Source: Anaspis maculata | Taxonomy: Eukaryota > Arthropoda > Insecta > Coleoptera > Scraptiidae | NCBI GenBank assembly: GCA_949128115.1 | Contig: OX421967.1 | Coordinates: forward strand, 19,732,635-19,796,634 | Direction of reading: 5' to 3' | Length of the DNA stretch: 64,000 bases | Shown: piece after piece, positions 45,828 to 56,560 of the stretch | Layout of the letters: each line of letters opens with the position of its first letter | Numbering within the stretch: position 1 is the stretch's first letter | Notes under the pieces: model-generated | What the model was told of the DNA's origin: nothing | Databases searched by the model: none | The model's input: only the letters and a program-made list of their open reading frames with translations | Program-made: the position numbers and the translations under genes

Positions 45828-46196
45828 CAAATTTCCTCGCCTACAAGCTGGGTTACGTTCCCTCCTTATATTCTAACCTCCTTGCGTGAAATGGAACTCT
45901 CAAAACTGTCAAAAGCCCATGCCCATCACCTATAACCTCACTATTTCTGCCTAGAATTTGTTTATTTTGAATTTGTCTCTGTTCGAGTTGTTTTTATGCC
46001 ATGTTGCTTTTTTATCACTCCAGGCGATAACTGATTGTGAATGAATTTGACCTTTTGTTTTGTACCACATGGTGGGTATTCCTGGTAAGTCCTCCACTAA
46101 ATGGGAAAAACCCAAATTACTTATAGAATAAATACGTTAACGAAAGTCGAAAACCTCGCCATCTTGCACTTTCTTGTTCTTCAGTTCACCCTCAGT

Positions 46197-46691
46197 ATGT
46201 ACCTGTACGACTTGCCTTACCAAGAACAGCACCAGCTTTCCTGCATGCTGGACGACCAAGGGTTGTACGAAACACTAGCCATTGATCACATGCAATTCGA
46301 TAGATGCGAATATTCGGTACGTAGCACTTGGATTTAAATATCTGATAGTTGCTGAAGTAAACTGCTAATTTTTTAGGATATGATGAGGATGGCCAGAAAC
46401 GACAACATATCTCCCAGCCAAAAGCTCATCGATTATTGGGGTGAAGTGTACAACCACACGGTGCTAGAATTGTTCATTTTATTGCACAGGCTCAAGGCTT
46501 ATGAAGCCATGGAAATCATCAAACAGTTTGTGGATGAAAAGTACCATTTTCTCATCAGGAAGGTGGACCCTGTGCTGTCCCGAGAGAGATCCGGAAAGAT
46601 ATTGAATGCTGCCCCAGAGTGTCCTGCTAATTTGCTTGAAGACATGTCTGGTGTTTCTCTCAGTGATGAAAACAATGTTACTTCTTCAATG
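46197..46691 (+). CDS. pll: Pelle/IRAK-type kinase gene, death-domain exons only (partial)
   Basis: Pelle is the Toll-pathway Ser/Thr kinase that binds Tube/MyD88 through its N-terminal death domain. Exon 46185-46316 (acceptor TTGTTCTTCAG, donor TCG|GTACGT) and exon 46377-46691 (acceptor TTTTTTAG, donor ATG|GTAAGT) join in phase 0. ATG at 46197 is the first in-frame start and puts the death domain at the N-terminus: YDLPYQEQHQLSCML..., then SPSQKLIDYWGEVYNHTV and LFILLHRLKAYEAMEIIKQF, matching the helices of the Pelle/IRAK4 domain, including W-G-x-x-Y-N-H-T-V. A 5' UTR exon probably ends at 46084 (CCTG|GTAAGT). The frame leaves exon 2 in phase 0 towards the linker and kinase domain, but no kinase exon was seen in the remaining 17 kb. 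Either the next intron is very large or this is a partial duplicate. Confidence 0.85.
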
Positions 46692-47053
46692 GTAAGTATG
46701 TAATTTCTTTTAATTTACAATAGTTATTGGTTTTTTTTTATACTCAATCTTGAATGCCTATTCCACAATTTAATTTTATTCTTGTGGTGTCCCCCATATC
46801 ATAGACTTGATGGAACGTAGCAGTAGGCGAAAGTTTTGTGATTTCTCGATGTGCCAGAAAAATGTTTAAAGAATTTTGGGGTATTTATTTTTGGACATAT
46901 GGGGGGGTCGAAGGGCTTATTTTTATGATTTGATGAAATTTCAGCAAACTTTTTAAGATGGACTAATAAGGAAAAAAAAAAGAAATTGTCAGTGTCTTGA
47001 ATTTTCATACATAGTAGAGGAAAATATGAAGCAAAATGTGCTTATTTGAGAAG
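46692..47053. other. Putative intron of the Pelle-type gene
   Basis: Begins with the consensus donor GTAAGT. A/T-rich, no repeat or exon recognised before the left arm of the large inverted repeat. Confidence 0.4.
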
Positions 47054-48017
47054 TTCGTGTGCACGGAAAGGTAAAAAGTTGGGGTGCATTTTTTATGGTG
47101 TAGTATGGCTTGGGGATGAAGAATCCACTTGTCGTCAAAAAATCGTCCAGTGTGGGGGCGGTATGGGGGCGGTTTTATGAAAAAACAGTTTTTAAAAAAA
47201 ATGTTCTACAGTTTGTCAGCTTTTGGCTGATATCAGCTTGGAACAAATCCGTCAACTGTAAGTTGTCGTAAATAATTTATGAATAAAAAGGTGATCATTT
47301 ACTTTGCCATTAGAATACACGTAAAACTTGACTGCCTCGTGCGCAAAGAACGTTGAATATCTCAGTAACGTGTTGAATGACATTTTTCATTCCACTCCCA
47401 CTCGATTATCTCCGTAACCACTAGTTCAATCAAAAAAGTTCCTTCTGTAAACCATGTTACCTATTCCATTGCGATTCTTGCGGTTTTTTCAGATTTGATC
47501 TATCTTGAATAGTAACTGAGCTAGGGACGGAATTGTAATGTACTGCATGCAGCGGACAACTGCAGCGTTGAGGCCCTCGCGTACCCCTGCCATCCGCGCA
47601 CCCCCGCGAAGGCCATGGTGTATTGAGGCGGGAAATCTGCAGACTTATTATTGTGGCTGATGATCGAAACATTGTAAAAGTGTAGTCGGTAAATTTGCAA
47701 TATAAATAAATATATACCCCTTGAATTACGACGTACGTCTTCACATATTATAATAGTCCAGTCAAAATAGGTTTTAACCGGAAATAAATTCGGAAGTTGA
47801 CGAAATTTGGTGGATCGATGCAGAATTGAACGTGGAATAACATACTGAAATTCCCAAAAAGCTTGTTTTTTTTTAGGACCAATAAAAAAGGGCCATCCTT
47901 GAAAATTTTCTTTTTTTCTGAATGGCTTGTGAACTATCATCTACGAAGCCGTAGAGACGACATGTTGCAAATGCAAATAAATATGTTTGGACGCTCGATA
48001 TTTTTGTACATCTGTTG

Positions 48018-48378
48018 AATAAGGCGATATTTCGGCTTAATAACGCGAAATTTCGGCATAATAAGGCGATATTTCGCCTTAATAGTGCAATATATCGGCT
48101 TAATAACACGAAATTTCGGCTTAATAAGGCGATATTTCGCTTTAATAACGCGAAATTTCGGCATAATAAGGCGATATTCCGCCTTAATAGTGCATTATAT
48201 CGGCTTAATAACACAAAATTTCGGCTTAATAACACGAAATTTCGGCTTGATGAGGCGATATTTCGCTTTATAACGCAAAATTTCGGCATAATAAGGCGAT
48301 ATTTCGTCTAAATAAAGCAACATTTTGCCTTAATAACGCAATATTTCGCCTTAATAACACGAAATTTCGTCTTACTAA
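48018..48378 (+). repeat. 21-bp tandem array, left copy
   Basis: About seventeen units of exactly 21 bp such as AATAAGGCGATATTTCGCCTT and AATAACACGAAATTTCGGCTT, with one 20-bp unit near 48276 that shifts the frame. Each unit is 7 codons without stops in some frames of both strands, so artificial reading frames of 60-140 codons appear on both strands (repeating NKAIFRL or similar). CGAAATTTCG inside many units is a perfect palindrome. Not coding and not CRISPR. Confidence 0.85.
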
Positions 48379-48427
48379 CCCCTCAAATAATTTCACTAAA
48401 TGTGTCTTCAAAATGGAATCTAGGAAA

Positions 48428-48548
48428 AAACGCCCCCGGAATACACACCCCCGGGAAAAAATACCCCCGGGAAAAAATACCCCCGGGAAAAGACACCCCG
48501 GGAAAAAATACCCCCGAGAAAAAACGCATCCGGAAAAAACGCCCCCCA
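48428..48548 (+). repeat. CCCCCGGGAAAAAATA minisatellite
   Basis: Six to seven units of about 16-17 bp alternating a C/G block containing CCCGGG with an A run. A diverged counterpart in the right arm lies at about 59920-60050. Confidence 0.8.
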
Positions 48549-48932
48549 TGTTGTCTTCAACGTAATTTAAGCCCTATCCCCCATTGCATTTTCCATGACT
48601 TCCGGAGCAGCGTTGTGCCGTTAAGTCATGTCCGGAGCCCTATCGGGTCCCATTGTGTCTTCAAGTGTAGTTAAAGCTCTATTAAGCCCCCTAATATTAT
48701 GGTTTTTCCTCGTTTTTTTCATGGCTCACGGACTAGGTACCTACCAGTAAGCCCAGTTTTGCGGAATTTTGTGATACAGACCTCCATTAGGCCCCCTTGT
48801 GTCTTCAATAAAGTTTGAAGTTCTGTTGAGCCTCTTTGCACTTTTCTGAGTCTTTCAGAGCACTAGAAAGACCCTTGTGCATTTATGTTATATCGGTGCC
48901 CAAATTTGGCCTCCTCCTGGTGTCTGTGAGTA

Positions 48933-49053
48933 CCGTATGATCAAAAACTTTCCTCCTCTAGGCAGGCTGTGGTCTGGTCACTGGCAGGCAAAGGAGGCTG
49001 ATTTTGGCCAGGCCACAGCCTGCCTAGAGGAGGGAAGTTTTTGATCATACGGT
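48933..49053. mobile_element. 120-bp palindromic MITE, left-arm copy
   Basis: TACCGTATGATCAAAAACTT at the left end is mirrored by AAGTTTTTGATCATACGGTA at the right, with CTCCTCTAGGCAGGCTGTGG and its inverse inside. A second copy lies at 59412-59536. The interior words CAGGCTGTGG / CCACAGCCTG resemble the core of family C. Confidence 0.75.
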
Positions 49054-49341
49054 ATAATTTGGAGCCCCAATGAACCCCCTTTATGTGCTTAATGGCTTCC
49101 AGAATTCCGCTAAGCCCCCTTCTGCCATCTTGTGTTACTTATACATGCACGATGGGCCCCCTTATTATATTTTTTTCGTGGCTCCCAGAATTCCAATAAG
49201 CCATCTTGTAGATTAGAGGTGGTCGTTTGGTCTCGGAGGATCCTTTCTGCACTGCGACTTATAAGATCTTTTGTGCGTTTTGGGCTCCATCAGGCCCCCT
49301 GCTTGTTCCTTCAATGTCTTTTGAAGCTCTGCTGAGCCACC

Positions 49342-49556
49342 TTACACCCGTTTCCGGGGCGCAGATATTTTTTCCTTAAGCATCCGCCCGAGTTCTCCCG
49401 CCTTACTGAGTGCTCGCTATACCAAGTCCTCCGCCTTACCAAGTCCTCATTGGGGACGCGCTGTGCGCCAGGCTGCGCGCGCCGGCACCATGCAATTTCA
49501 TTCATCGCAAATTTGCGCGCCAAACAGTGTTGTCATCACCAGAGATAGTAGATAGA
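49342..49556. repeat. Left arm of the middle inverted repeat
   Basis: G/C-rich block (CGCGCTGTGCGCCAGGCTGC, GCGCGCCGGCACCATGC) mirrored at about 54444-54660. It also has short direct repeats built on CCAAGTCCTC and CCGCCTTACC. The segment at 49211-49285 just before it is dispersed repeat H. Confidence 0.8.
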
Positions 49557-49578
49557 CTGATTTCTTCCCCATACTCAG

Positions 49579-49734
49579 TTCATTACAAAAGGTTTTCCTT
49601 ACTCTTACACCATCAAGGAAACAAAAGGAAAAGACACTGAAATAATATATTTCAAATTAACAGTCGAATGCGAAGCAGCAGATTTCGAAAAATGGAAGGG
49701 CGATTTTGAATTTCTCTCCAAAACGAACTACAAT
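49579..49734 (+). CDS. Candidate internal exon of an unrecognised gene or element
   Basis: Acceptor CCATACTCAG and donor AAT|GTATGT enclose 52 codons in phase 0 at both ends. The peptide is not repetitive: it contains FPYSYTIKETKGKDTE and EAADFEKWKGDFEF. The F-E-x-W-K-x-x-F segment recalls the N-terminal block of arthropod SWIM/MULE-type, element-derived proteins, but this is a weak memory-based resemblance. It lies in the loop between the middle-arm copies, in the same strand and phase as the Pelle-type exons, so a chimeric exon cannot be excluded. Confidence 0.33.
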
Positions 49735-50399
49735 GTATGTTAATATTTATATTTTTTTCAAAGAAATCATATTTAACCTGCATTGTACATAACCATAGTG
49801 CAAGTGGCACATTCTTAGAAAAGGCTTATCGAGAGGAATACAGCGCAGTTTTCAATTTTTTTATATTCCTAAAAATAAAGGAAACAAAATTACAACGCGG
49901 GTGGAAAAAACTTACAACGAACATTTTGAGTCAACTTTTTTATTCATCATGAAAAGGTGTTCAAAATGTTCATTTCATTCCTGGCAGAAGGTTAAGCGGC
50001 GTGAAATTTATCTGACATTCTGTAGCATTTCTCATTCTCAAAGTTGACCTGAAATATGTGTTTGATTTTTTTAGTTTTTCGGAATTTTGGAGAAAAAAAA
50101 CGACACTGTATTCCTCTTAATAAGTTCTTTTCAACGATGTGTCACCCGATACCCGATCTGCCTTTGCATTTTATGAAAGAAAGGCTGTATACGCAGGGTA
50201 TCAATATTTCTCCCTCAAAAATGAAGAGAAAGAGATATAGAGATTTTGATGGGATTCCAATAAATGTTTGTCCACTTTGTTTCCGTTTGGATCACCCCAC
50301 ATTTTTTTAGGAGGCCAATAGCCCTAAAACACTGGAAAAGTTTCTGAAGTATTACTGGGGATTTTTTGACAAACAAAAAAATTTTCAACTGTTTCATAA

Positions 50400-51772
50400 T
50401 TTTGAGAGACGTATAAAATTGAGTACAGGGGTACGATTCTCGAGTTATTCGAATGATTTTTCGTATACGAATCTCCTTGGTTTCGTGTGTATTTTAGGCC
50501 AGTCAAATTAGAACAAATTTTTCCGTTTGAGGGAAAAAACTGTTGGAGTTTTGGAAATTTGACAGTAATGTCCGGCAAGGTATACTGTTAAACATACTAA
50601 AAGTCCCCAACTCCACCTATTGAGCTCGAGCCGCCATCTTGGAAAAATGGTCCTTCGATCCAGTTTTCTGCTTATATTACGCTAATCATAAGAGTTATTC
50701 AATTAAGTTTAATCAAAACTTATATCAAGGCTATAAAATTGTCTACAAAAATTGTTCCATACCGATTTTTTTCTCGTATCTGTTGAAATTATTAAAATTA
50801 AATTAACAAAAAAAAAACAAAAAATAAGCGATTTTTTGCCTATGGCTAGATATATTGTCTTCAAAATTTGTGAAGATGTTGGCAGTCTACATCAAAGCTA
50901 AACGTGACAGTTGAGATAGAAAAAAAAATGCGAAAATATTCTTTTATTTTTTTTTAAATTAAGCAAAAATTTGGTTTTCGAGTTTGACATTTGCAACAGG
51001 GCGGAGTAAAGGTTTCAATCGAACATCAATCAGTTTTGATATTTACATATTGTGAGACAAGATTTCATCAGTATTGTGCCTTCATGAGCTTCTGGAATGC
51101 TCGATATGAATCAAACTAAAAGAATAATAGCTAAGTCCAAAAAGTGTTGTCGATTGGTTCTGAAGGAAACATTTCGAAACGAAAGACGTCAGCAAAGGAT
51201 ATACAGGAGGTCCAAAGGTTATTCAACTGTATATGAGCCCCATTTGGAGCGGTGGTGGCCGAGTGGTACAGGTGATGGCAAGCCAAACCATTCGCGCTGC
51301 CCTGTGTGGGTTCGAATCCTACTTCATCCATGGATATTTTGTGCTGTCCCCGAGGTTGAATGGTAGAGCAGCTTATAGCTGAATGTCGCCTCGTAAAATA
51401 AGACAATTAAATAAATAGATTAATATTGATGTGCCTTATCCAAAATAGTACAAAAAAATCAACCAAAATGTTGGAATATACCCTGTATAACAAAAAGTAA
51501 CGATACAAAATGGAAGTAGTGAAGCACACCTGATGCCAAAAAGACGGCCTTTACATTTCTGAAAAAAAGAACAAGATTATTTGATTTATTTGAAAGTTAT
51601 TAGTCCTCAAACTTGACTTCACAAATTTTATACTGTCAAATGAGAAAAAGTAGAGAGAAGTAACTGTCGGAGTTTCAGAAATTTGACAGTGATGTTTGCT
51701 AAGGTATACTCATGAACATACTAAAAGTCCCCGCCTCTACCTGTTGTGCTCGAGCTGCCATCTTGGAAAAAT
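50400..51772. repeat. Left arm of the inner palindrome
   Basis: Mirrors 51796-54175. Pairs include TCCAACTCCACC-type blocks around 50600 and 53920, CAACATCTTCAC near 50875 and 52520, and CCATCTTGGAAAAATGG at the centre. The arm contains a SINE (51244-51424) that the right arm lacks. Confidence 0.85.
51244..51424 (+). repeat. tRNA-Ser-like SINE, full copy
   Basis: A tRNA-related head with an A box (TGGCCGAGTGG) and a B box (GGTTCGAATCC) about 50 bp apart is followed by a body (GGTAGAGCAGCTTATAGCTG) and an AAATAAAT tail. The mirror arm near 52145-52170 reads straight from GAGCCCCAT to ATTGATGTGCC, which is the empty site and fixes the insert at about 181 bp. A truncated copy lies at 20641-20722. 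Confidence 0.8.
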
Positions 51773-51795
51773 GGTAATAAACTTGATCGAAGGAG

Positions 51796-54175
51796 CATTT
51801 TACCAAGATGGCGGCTCAAGCGCAACAAGTAGAGGCGGGGACTTTTAGTATGTTTATGAGTATACCTTAGCGAACATCCCTGTCAAATTTCTGAAACTCC
51901 GACAGTTACTTCTCTCTACTTTTCCCTATTTGACTGGCTGAAATTTGTAAAGTCAAGTTCGAGGACTAATAACTTTCAAATAAATCAATTAATTTTGTTC
52001 CTTTTTTCAGCAATGTAAAGGCTGTATTTTTGACCTCAGGTATGATCTACTACTTCCATTTTGTATCGTTACTTTTTGTTATACACTATACAGGGTGGAT
52101 TTTAACATTTTGATTGTGTCTTTTGTACTATTTTGGATAAGGCACATCAATATGGGGCTCATATACAGTTGAATAACCTTTGTACCTCCTGTATATCCTT
52201 TACTGATGTCTTTTGTTTTGAAATGTTTCCTTCACAACCAATCGACAACACTTTTTGGACTTAGCTATTATTCTTTTAGTTTAATTCATATCGAGCATTC
52301 CAGAAGCGCGTGAAGGCACAATACTGGTGAAATCTTGTCTTACAATATGTAAATATCAAAACTGATTGACGTTCGATTGAAACCTTTACTCCGCCCTGTT
52401 GGAAATGTCAAACTCGAAAACCAAATTTTTACTCAGTTGAAAAAAAAATAAAAAAATATTTTCGCAATTTTTTTTCCTATCTCAACTGTCACGTTTAGCT
52501 TTGATGTAGACTGCCAACATCTTCACAAAACAATATCTCTAGCCATAGGGTAAAAATCGTTGTTTTTTTTTTTTTTTTTTTGGTCATTCAATTTTATCAA
52601 TATCAACAGATACGAGAAAAAAATCAGTATGAAACAATTTTTGTAGACAATTTTGTAGCCTTGATTTTTTGTTAAACTTAATTGAATATCTCTGATGATT
52701 AGCGTAATACAGGGTGTCCCACGAAGTAACCGACATAGTTCAAGGGTAGATGTACTTTCTCGAGGCAAAACAGAATCTGCCTTCGAAATTTTCATGACGT
52801 CCCCCGTTTTTGATATACAGGGGGATTTATGTGTTCAACCAAAAAGTTTGATTGGCCATATCTCAGGAATGCACCAATAGAATCTATTGAAATTTTGCAG
52901 GTATATTCTAGAACCAAGAGCCTTTGTAGCGCCCTATTCACTTATAAAATTAATACAGGACCGTACTCAAAATTTTGTTTTTTGAGTTTCTGTTGAAAAA
53001 GTCATCCTGTATAGATTTTTTTTCAAAATCTAATGTTATATTCGAAAACAACATAAGAAATGCTACAAAATGCGATTCCTAAATTGTTTGGCACTAATTT
53101 AGCTGATCCGAAAAAAAATTGATACCAAAAATTTTTCAGGAATATTTTTTCAAATTCAAATTTAAATCAGTGAAACGCTATTCCAGATGGTCAAACAAAG
53201 TCACTATTTCAATTGTGGTGCTCTAACCAACCAAAAATAATTTCAGGAGAATTTTCTTGAAACATGAATTTGGTACCTCAGATTCCTACCAAAATTCATG
53301 TTTCCAGAAAATCTCCTGAGATTATCCTTGGTTTGGTAGAACATCAAAATTAAAATTGTTACTTTGTTTGACCACCTGGAATAGCGTTTGAGTGATTTGA
53401 ATCAAATTTTCAAAAATATTCCTGAAAAATTTCTGGTATTAATTTTTTTTCGGCTAAATCAGTGCCAAACAATTTAGGAATCGCATTTTGTAGCATTTTT
53501 TATGTAGTTTCCAAATATGACATCAGATTTTAAAAAACAATCTATACAGGATGACTTTTTCAACAGAAACTCGAAAAACAAAATTTTGGGTACGGTCCTG
53601 TATTAATTTCATAAGTGAATAGGGCGCTACAAAGGCTTTTGGTTCTAGAATATACCTGCAAAATTTCAATAGATTCTATTGATGTATTCCTGAGATATGG
53701 CCAATCAAACTTTTCGGTTGAACACATAAATCACCCTGTATATCGGAAACGGGAGACGTCAAGAAAATTTCGAAGGCAGATTCTGATTTGCCTCGAGAAA
53801 GTACATCTACCCTTGAACCATGTCGGTTACTTCGTGGGACAGCCTGTATAAGCAGAAAACTGGATCGAAGGACCATTTTTCCAAGATGGCGGCTCGAGCT
53901 CGATAGGTAGAGTTGGAGACTTTTAGTATGTTTAACAGTACACCTTACCGGACATTACTGTCAAATTTCCAAAACTCCAACAGTTTTTTCCCTCCAGCTT
54001 TCCTTATTTGACTGGCCTATTTTGGCTGTCGGAAAGGAGAATTCACATACGAAAACTTTTCGAACACGTTCGAGAATCGCAACCCAGAGCCGTTTTTTGA
54101 AAAACGTCAACAAAAAAGAAAAATATATATCTTTTCCACATAATTACGAAGACGCTTTGTACTCAATTTTGTAAT
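51796..54175. repeat. Right arm of the inner palindrome
   Basis: Reverse complement of 50400-51772, interrupted by the hairpin element at 52710-53846. The spacer between arms is about 20 bp (centre near 51784). Confidence 0.85.
52710..53846. mobile_element. 1.1-kb hairpin element with TA target duplication
   Basis: Starts CAGGGTGTCCCACGAAGTAA and ends TTACTTCGTGGGACAGCCTG, flanked by TA. The mirror arm at about 50672-50690 retains the uninterrupted site (rejoining as GCGTAATATAAGC), proving the boundaries. The whole element folds on itself (centre about 53280). No coding sequence. TA target and TIR suit a non-autonomous Tc1/mariner-type element. Confidence 0.85.
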
Positions 54176-54443
54176 AGGTACACTCAGTACACCGTATAAA
54201 AAAATGAGTTTTTATCTCCATTTTTGAGGAATAAATCCTTCAAATAGTTTTTACCTACTGAGAATACAGCCTTAAGGGTGGTTGCGCTGCTAGAGGTGGG
54301 GGGTAAAGCAAAAACATGACCGATTGACCGCTGAAATGTGCGCAATTAAAAACAGAAATCAACTTCTGGAGTTTTCACAGAACTTCCGTGTAACTGAGGG
54401 TTGTAATCCAGCTCAGGTTTCCACCTTGTATAAAAAGACACAG

Positions 54444-54660
54444 CCGCGTATCTACTATCTCTATTGATGACAACACTGTTTGGCGCGCAAATTTGCGAAG
54501 AATGAAATTGCATGGTGCCGGCGCGCGCAGCCTGGCGCACAGCGCGTCCCCAATGAGGACTTGGTAAGGCGGAGGACTTGGTATAGCGAGCACTCGGTAA
54601 GGCGGGAGAACTCGGGCGGATGCTTAAGGAAAAAATATCTGCTTCCGGGGCAGTCATGAG
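54444..54660. repeat. Right arm of the middle inverted repeat
   Basis: Reverse complement of 49342-49556 with few differences. Confidence 0.8.
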
Positions 54661-55015
54661 CACCTTCTGCTTTGGTGATATTCGGAATCCTATCGGACCT
54701 CATTGGGTCCGTAAGTGTAGTTTGGAGCCCTAATGAGCCCCTCTATGTTTTTCTTGGCTATCAGAATTCCAGTGAGCCCCCTGTTGCCTTCTTGTGTGTG
54801 CCCATAACTTAATTGGGCCCCTCGTTTTTTCAACGTCTCTTAAAGCTCCGCTGGGCCCCCTTATTTTTTCAACGTCTCTTAAAGCTCCGCTGGGCCCTCT
54901 TACATCTTTTCGTGGCTTTCAGAGCAGTAGTAAGTAGCTTGTGTCTTCACCGATAAAGCGTTGGTCCTACTTGCTGTAGCAGTTAAATAGGCGCCAACTT
55001 ATACATGGTGGTAAT
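54661..55015. repeat. Satellite-like degenerate repeats
   Basis: Loose units of about 60-80 bp built on AGCTCCGCTGGGCCCCCTT and TCTTTCAACGTCTC-type words. Related units occur at 48550-49200, 56700-56980 and 59050-59900. Confidence 0.5.
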
Positions 55016-56560
55016 AATACTACTACAAAATAGTAAATGTGATATAGTTCCGTAATACACTACTTCTCGTATATATTCGCAGTGAATGGAGTAGTAGATT
55101 TTACCACTACAGTAGAGAGGATTTTACCACTACAGCAAAGTAAATTTTAACATTCCCTGTCGTCAACAGAATGTTTTCGTAGTTGTAAGGAATACTGCAT
55201 TATAGTAATAAGAGATACCATATTAGATGGTTTTACTTACCTTACGGAAAGATTGCTATCACATATCTGGTCGGTAACATTAACCGTTACGTTTCATTAT
55301 TCATAAATATACTTGTAATATTGGGAATAAATAAAAAGAATCGAAATTTAATACAATAATATGTAATTTAAAAAAAAAAGAACCATACAATCAAAATTCA
55401 ATGAAATTTGAATAATTAACATACGTACGTAGATTACAAGACATCATAGGAACAGATAAATTTTCATAAAACAAAACAAAAATGGGAGAACGTTGAAAAA
55501 TACAGATTACAAAGAATATTAAAAATGAGAAGGGGTTACATTCAATTTTAGATTGCGGATTTCATAAAATAAACTATAGTTATGTAGCTTAGTAATTATT
55601 CAGTACAAATAACATGATAGCTTGAAGCCTCGGAGGAAATTATGTTATAAAGGTCCGTATTTAGGGACCCATCCGAGACTTCATAGTTTTAATTTTGCGA
55701 ACTAAGATAATCCTCACTCACGTTAGATACAAATTCTCTCCACTTCAGCTTTAGATCAACCCTCAGCTTAGCCCTTAGCCCTCTTAAAGCACTAGTTGCA
55801 TCAAATCTTCTTCCGTCAAAAGGAAAGCTCCGTCATCCAGAAAATTTGCTATAAAATAAACCGTTTCAGATTAATTTATGCTAACAACCTAACCTTTTTA
55901 TTAAGGTAACTATTAAGGAAAATAAAACCGGAAACTCCTAAGTCATGGATACTCTAGCAACTTACAACAAATACCTAGCTGAAGCACTAAAGCTGATAAA
56001 TGCAAACCATTGATGGCAACAGAAACCATGCCGAAGCTGAGTGGCAAATGCGTGCAGCTAAACTACCTACGTATCTACGACCACAACTACACTACAGTGC
56101 AACTAGGTAGCTACTTCACCACAATATAAAATTTAGTACCTACCTTCGAAGACTGATTTCAGTTCTTGGGGAATACCAGGCTTTTCCATTGCCCTCGCAG
56201 AAACAGAAACACCACACACCGGAACCGCAAGAAAAATGGAGAACAAGCACCGACAAGAAAAATATGGCTTGGGCGCGTGGGGTGAGATGCTTCCCATCGA
56301 AAACCCGAATCAAATCACATGATCACAATTCGGAAGTCTCGTTGGCTGACCGACTCGATTATTACCGATCGTAGCCGTGTAACAGAGCGTAACTTCAGTA
56401 GCAGTGATGGTAACATTTCTGTAGTGGTAATTTCTACCATTTGAACGTAGGACATATAACTATGGAGATATTTGACGGTGAATACTTCTACGAAGATGTT
56501 ATTAACAACATATGTAGTGGTGGCTGCCACTGCACAGTTCAACTATTTTGAAGTAGTATT
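55016..56560. mobile_element. Possible 1.5-kb TIR element
   Basis: AATACTACTACAAAATAGT at the left is answered by ACTATTTTGAAGTAGTATT at the right. Subterminal blocks with TACCACTACAG words are also mirrored (about 55098-55136 and 56422-56434). The interior is unusually A/T-rich around 55330-55620. Confidence 0.5.
55722..55848 (-). pseudogene. Possible decayed exon with SAM-like motif
   Basis: Between an acceptor (TTTTATAG) and a consensus donor (AAC|GTGAGT) the minus strand gives FLDDGAFLLTEEDLMQLV, resembling the start of a SAM domain, then a stop. A second frame continues with ALRGLRAKLRVDLKLKW up to the donor. A single frameshift would connect them. Resemblance is from memory and the segment is short. 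Confidence 0.25.

Larger units (their letters stand above)
47054..49210 (+). repeat. Left arm of the 16-kb outer inverted repeat
   Basis: Collinear in reverse complement with 59266-63127. It starts TTCGTGTGCACGGAAAG, mirrored by CTTTCCGTGCACACGAA at 63111-63127. Successive landmarks pair in order: a CCGCCCCCATACCGCCCCC-type block, the block with CACCCCCGCGAAGGCCATG, the 21-bp array, the CCCCCGGG array, and the small palindrome at 48933-49053. The right arm is longer because of a 1.8-kb insertion. Identity looks high (few differences by eye), so the duplication is fairly young. Confidence 0.85.

Noticed and set aside
46101..46196. Upstream extension of the Pelle-type frame to an earlier ATG at 46101
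   Set aside because: It reads through a polypyrimidine tract and AG at 46183-46184, a typical intron end; the ATG at 46197 lies just inside the exon.
48018..48378. Array reminiscent of CRISPR repeats
   Set aside because: Units are contiguous with no unique spacers, and the sequence is eukaryotic.
51249..51325. Functional tRNA-Ser gene
   Set aside because: Box A and B motifs exist but the arms do not pair into a full cloverleaf, and the SINE body follows; a truncated copy elsewhere shares the body.
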